Positions 3,759 to 5,809 of a stretch of 5,809 nucleotides of DNA are shown piece by piece. Under the pieces are notes generated by a model. That model had not been told where the DNA came from and ran no database searches. It saw only the letters and a program-made list of their open reading frames with translations. A program made the position numbers and the translations under genes. The stretch's first letter is position 1; every line of letters starts with the position of its first letter. The stretch spans positions 1 through 5,809 of the forward strand of contig JALTMZ010000086.1 in assembly GCA_027001105.1 (NCBI GenBank), given 5' to 3'. This DNA is from Thermococcus sp. Its GTDB lineage: Archaea; Methanobacteriota_B; Thermococci; Thermococcales; Thermococcaceae.

Positions 3759-5809
3759 TCAAATCCTTCTTAAGAGCAGAGGAATCAAAGCAAAGACTGC
3801 TAAAGTCCCAATCCCACATATCGGGGTTTCAACTTCCTTTTTTATTGGTGGTTGTGATGGGGCAGTGGTAGTTGAAGATAAAGACGTTTCTTCTTTTATC
3901 CCTTGAACCCTGCACTTTTCGATGTTTTCTTTTATCAAGCTCTCTGTCCAGTTGAGCCAAGCATAGACGTGTTTGTCATAAATGAACTCCGCCCAATAGA
4001 AGTCACTGTCTAAAGCCTGGGCGAGACCATAAAGAGCTTTTCTATAGGTTACATCCTCACCACATTTGGTTCTGTACTCCTGGAGCAATATATAGACTTC
4101 CTCGTCTTTTCTCCACATCGGTTCTTGTTTTACTCTCTTTTCTTTGGTCCACTTATCCCAAGAGCATAGCCATGACGTTGCTAAGGGTTTAACATCTCTA
4201 TATGGCCTCAAGATCTTTGTTATCTCCTCAAAAGTAGCAGTTTTTATGAGGCCTTTTTCTTGAGCCTCGTTCAAATACTGAAGTAGAAATTCAAAGTATC
4301 TCGCTGTAAGTCCTGGATTGTTTGAGAAGATTATCCAGTTCTCTCCATCAGCCGCTATCGTGACAACCTCTGCATTCGGGTCCGTTTCTCTAATCATTAA
4401 AATTTTCTCAACTATCCTCTTTGCCTTTGTCCTTGCTTCCTCCTCATTTCTAAAGTTGTTGTTAAAGGCGAAGTCATCGCTCAGCTGATGGTCTCTAAAC
4501 AGGACAAACAGTGAGGAATTTTGGATTTTATAGAGATGATATGGGGAATAGGGGTAGATAACCTTCAGATGACACCTGTCGTCGAGTGCAAAATATTTAA
4601 TGCCGTGCTTTTCCAAAAGAGGAATCAATTTTGGGCTGAAAGCCATTTCTGGAAGCCACATTCCTTTGGACTTTATTCCAAGAACTTCTTCAGTAGTGTT
4701 CATGCCCAAAGAGAGCTCATAGTCTAAAAGGTTGAACCATCCATATTTTTCAGCTATGTAGCCACTTATCGGATGTGCAAAATAGCTTGTCAATATATCA
4801 ATTTGTCCTTTTTGATAGAGATTTTTATAAAGTGCCATTGTTTCTCTAACTTTTTCTGCCTCTTTGCTCCCCCTATCAAAGCATTGATAGTAAGGATAAC
4901 TCTGACACCAGCCGGTTTCAGTTAGGTTCCACTGCCAGAGCAGGGAGGGTGAGAGGTGATACGTCATCTTGATTTGTGGGTATTTCTGGAGGATGTAAGC
5001 ATGGAAGTAGTAAGCCCCTCCTGAATAGTATGAGCTCAGTTCATCTTTATACGTATGCAGCAAAGCCCAAGGACCGTGAAGAGTCCCATTTGGAAAGACT
5101 CCAGGACTCTGGTGGTGATGCCAAATGAAAACCACATACAGTGGCTTTTCATTTTTTGTGAATACGCTTAAAGCTTCTTTAGCCGAAGAAACGGCAACCC
5201 CATTGATTTCCAAGCTTGCAGAGACTTGGCAGTTTTTCTTGGCAGTTCCCTTTAAAGTTACAACGCTCACCTGATCTAGTGGGACGTCAACCTCTCTGCT
5301 CTCCCCACAGCTTAGCTCAGCTTTTAGGGTTCCAGAACCCTTAACTGGCTCCCGTGGAGTAAGCTCGACCTTAACTTCCAATTCTTCACCTTCAAGCGGG
5401 AAATTGGGAGTCTCAAAGGTTATTTTGTAGTTTTGTCTTTCAATATGTGGCTTTAGTATCTCATAAATCTCTGGAAAAGTTCCCTTTAAATCATCGATTT
5501 TTCCTATGAAAATCTCAAAATCATATGTTTTGCTCTCTTTAGGCTTAAGCACCAGCGAAGGGAATTCCGCCCTTGTCTCCATTCCCCAGCCAGAGCTTTC
5601 AAGCCATAGTGCAACGCTGTTTTCCTTTGGAAAGACTAATGCAATTAAGTCTTCCTCAAAATCAACCAATCCAAAAGCCTTTACTCTTGCTCCAATCCTC
5701 ACCCAGTTTTTGGAATCAATGTGGAGAGAATTATCAACCCATATCTGCTGTTCTCCCCCGGGTTTCCCAAGATATCCAGCCCAAGCGATAGCATAGCCGA
5801 GAGAAAAGC
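3759..5809 (-). CDS. Secreted GH57 glycoside hydrolase, 5' end beyond window
   Basis: The frame runs from the right edge to a TGA at 3761-3759 (682 residues seen). A GTG at 5702 is internal: 35 open codons precede it, so the gene is partial. Residues below are counted from that GTG. Residues 1-90 plus the upstream codons form a beta-rich domain, perhaps supersandwich-like; about 91-182 look like an Ig/FN3-type sandwich; the GH57 barrel starts near 187. GH57 signatures follow: WHHHQSP (194-200; usually HQP), YHLSPSLLWQW (248-258), GMWLPEMAF with nucleophile candidate Glu352 (codon 4649-4647), IAADGENW with acid/base candidate Asp452 (codon 4349-4347), a Trp-rich region 511-530, and ALDSDFYW (563-570). 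Five N-x-S/T sequons and a surface-sorting tail indicate an extracellular enzyme. The family retains configuration and mostly acts on alpha-glucans (amylase, amylopullulanase, transferase); which applies here is unclear. The ALDSDFYW helix recalls amylopullulanases. Confidence 0.92.
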   Translation of the reverse strand, partial: FSLGYAIAWAGYLGKPGGEQQIWVDNSLHIDSKNWVRIGARVKAFGLVDFEEDLIALVFPKENSVALWLESSGWGMETRAEFPSLVLKPKESKTYDFEIFIGKIDDLKGTFPEIYEILKPHIERQNYKITFETPNFPLEGEELEVKVELTPREPVKGSGTLKAELSCGESREVDVPLDQVSVVTLKGTAKKNCQVSASLEINGVAVSSAKEALSVFTKNEKPLYVVFIWHHHQSPGVFPNGTLHGPWALLHTYKDELSSYYSGGAYYFHAYILQKYPQIKMTYHLSPSLLWQWNLTETGWCQSYPYYQCFDRGSKEAEKVRETMALYKNLYQKGQIDILTSYFAHPISGYIAEKYGWFNLLDYELSLGMNTTEEVLGIKSKGMWLPEMAFSPKLIPLLEKHGIKYFALDDRCHLKVIYPYSPYHLYKIQNSSLFVLFRDHQLSDDFAFNNNFRNEEEARTKAKRIVEKILMIRETDPNAEVVTIAADGENWIIFSNNPGLTARYFEFLLQYLNEAQEKGLIKTATFEEITKILRPYRDVKPLATSWLCSWDKWTKEKRVKQEPMWRKDEEVYILLQEYRTKCGEDVTYRKALYGLAQALDSDFYWAEFIYDKHVYAWLNWTESLIKENIEKCRVQGIKEETSLSSTTTAPSQPPIKKEVETPICGIGTLAVFALIPLLLRRI
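3762..3818 (-). other. C-terminal surface-sorting tail, CGP-CTERM-like (CGIG variant)
   Basis: The GH57 protein ends in ICGIGTLAVFALIPLLLRRI: a Cys, a hydrophobic segment of about 14 residues and a basic end. It is preceded by a Ser/Thr/Pro-rich linker encoded at about 3843-3884. This is the layout of the CGP-CTERM tail of Thermococcales surface proteins, except that Pro after CG is replaced by Ile. The tail probably retains the enzyme at the cell surface; processing or lipid attachment at the Cys is inferred from the family. Confidence 0.7.
3838..3846 (+). terminator. Possible T-rich terminator for the plus-strand operon
   Basis: A run of six T followed by ATT is the first clear T tract on the plus strand after the metalloprotease stop codon, about 80 bases downstream. 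Archaeal termination often needs only such a tract. It falls inside the 3' coding region of the convergent GH57 gene (its Lys-Lys codons), so the base run is also explained by coding and the call is weak. Confidence 0.3.

Noticed and set aside
5700..5702. GTG at 5702 as the true start of the GH57 gene
   Set aside because: The same frame continues for 35 further codons to the window edge without a stop, and the added sequence (AGYLGKPGGEQQIWVDN) reads like protein. No signal peptide follows the GTG although the tail implies secretion.
5506..5796. Two overlapping plus-strand open frames at the right edge, and another at 4521-4727
   Set aside because: All lie opposite the GH57 gene, whose frame is open through to the window end and carries clear family motifs; these are its shadows.
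1..5809. CRISPR array, IS element, tRNA or other RNA gene, defence island
   Set aside because: No regular DNA repeats with spacers, no terminal inverted repeats or transposase, and no cloverleaf-like sequence were found. The metalloprotease pair has no neighbour typical of defence systems.

Overview
The window looks like a chromosomal segment of a hyperthermophilic euryarchaeon of the Thermococcales (Thermococcus/Pyrococcus/Palaeococcus group). The reasons are the AT-leaning base composition, AGA/AGG as the usual arginine codons, very short archaeal leaders with TATA boxes, GGTGAT-like ribosome binding sites a few bases before ATG, proteins rich in Lys and Glu, and a C-terminal tail close to the CGP-CTERM type known from this order. 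No tRNA, rRNA, CRISPR array, IS element or integrase is visible. Coding density is very high; no gene-free stretch exceeds about 130 bases.

Layout. (1) Positions 1-1085, minus strand: an alpha-helical TPR-like repeat protein whose 3' end lies off the left edge. (2) Positions 1086-1214: a divergent intergenic region with a TATA-like element for each direction. (3) Positions 1215-1985, plus: an alpha/beta-hydrolase of the lysophospholipase/monoacylglycerol-lipase type with an intact Ser-Asp-His triad. (4) Positions 2030-2962, plus: a protein with two membrane segments and a large soluble C-terminal part, preceded by its own TATA box. (5) Positions 2962-3756, plus: a soluble zinc metalloprotease-like protein (HEFGH plus a downstream Glu), whose ATG shares a base with the stop codon of gene 4. 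(6) Positions 3759-5809, minus: most of a secreted or surface-anchored GH57 glycoside hydrolase, open at the right edge, so its N-terminus and signal peptide are not visible.

How the genes relate. Genes 4 and 5 almost certainly form a translationally coupled pair. By the positive-inside rule the soluble domain of gene 4 faces the cytoplasm, where the leaderless metalloprotease would also be, so a membrane-tethered protease with its own partner is a reasonable hypothesis. The GH57 enzyme converges on this operon with only 2 bases between the two stop codons. It is probably an independent extracellular polysaccharide-degrading function. The hydrolase and the TPR protein are divergently transcribed and nothing in the sequence ties them together functionally.

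The two most interesting items are the membrane-protein/metalloprotease pair (genes 4-5) and the unusual GH57 enzyme, which has beta-rich domains before the barrel, an HHHQS motif in place of the usual HQP, and a CGIG variant of the surface-sorting tail. I see no clear evidence of a wholly new multi-gene system.
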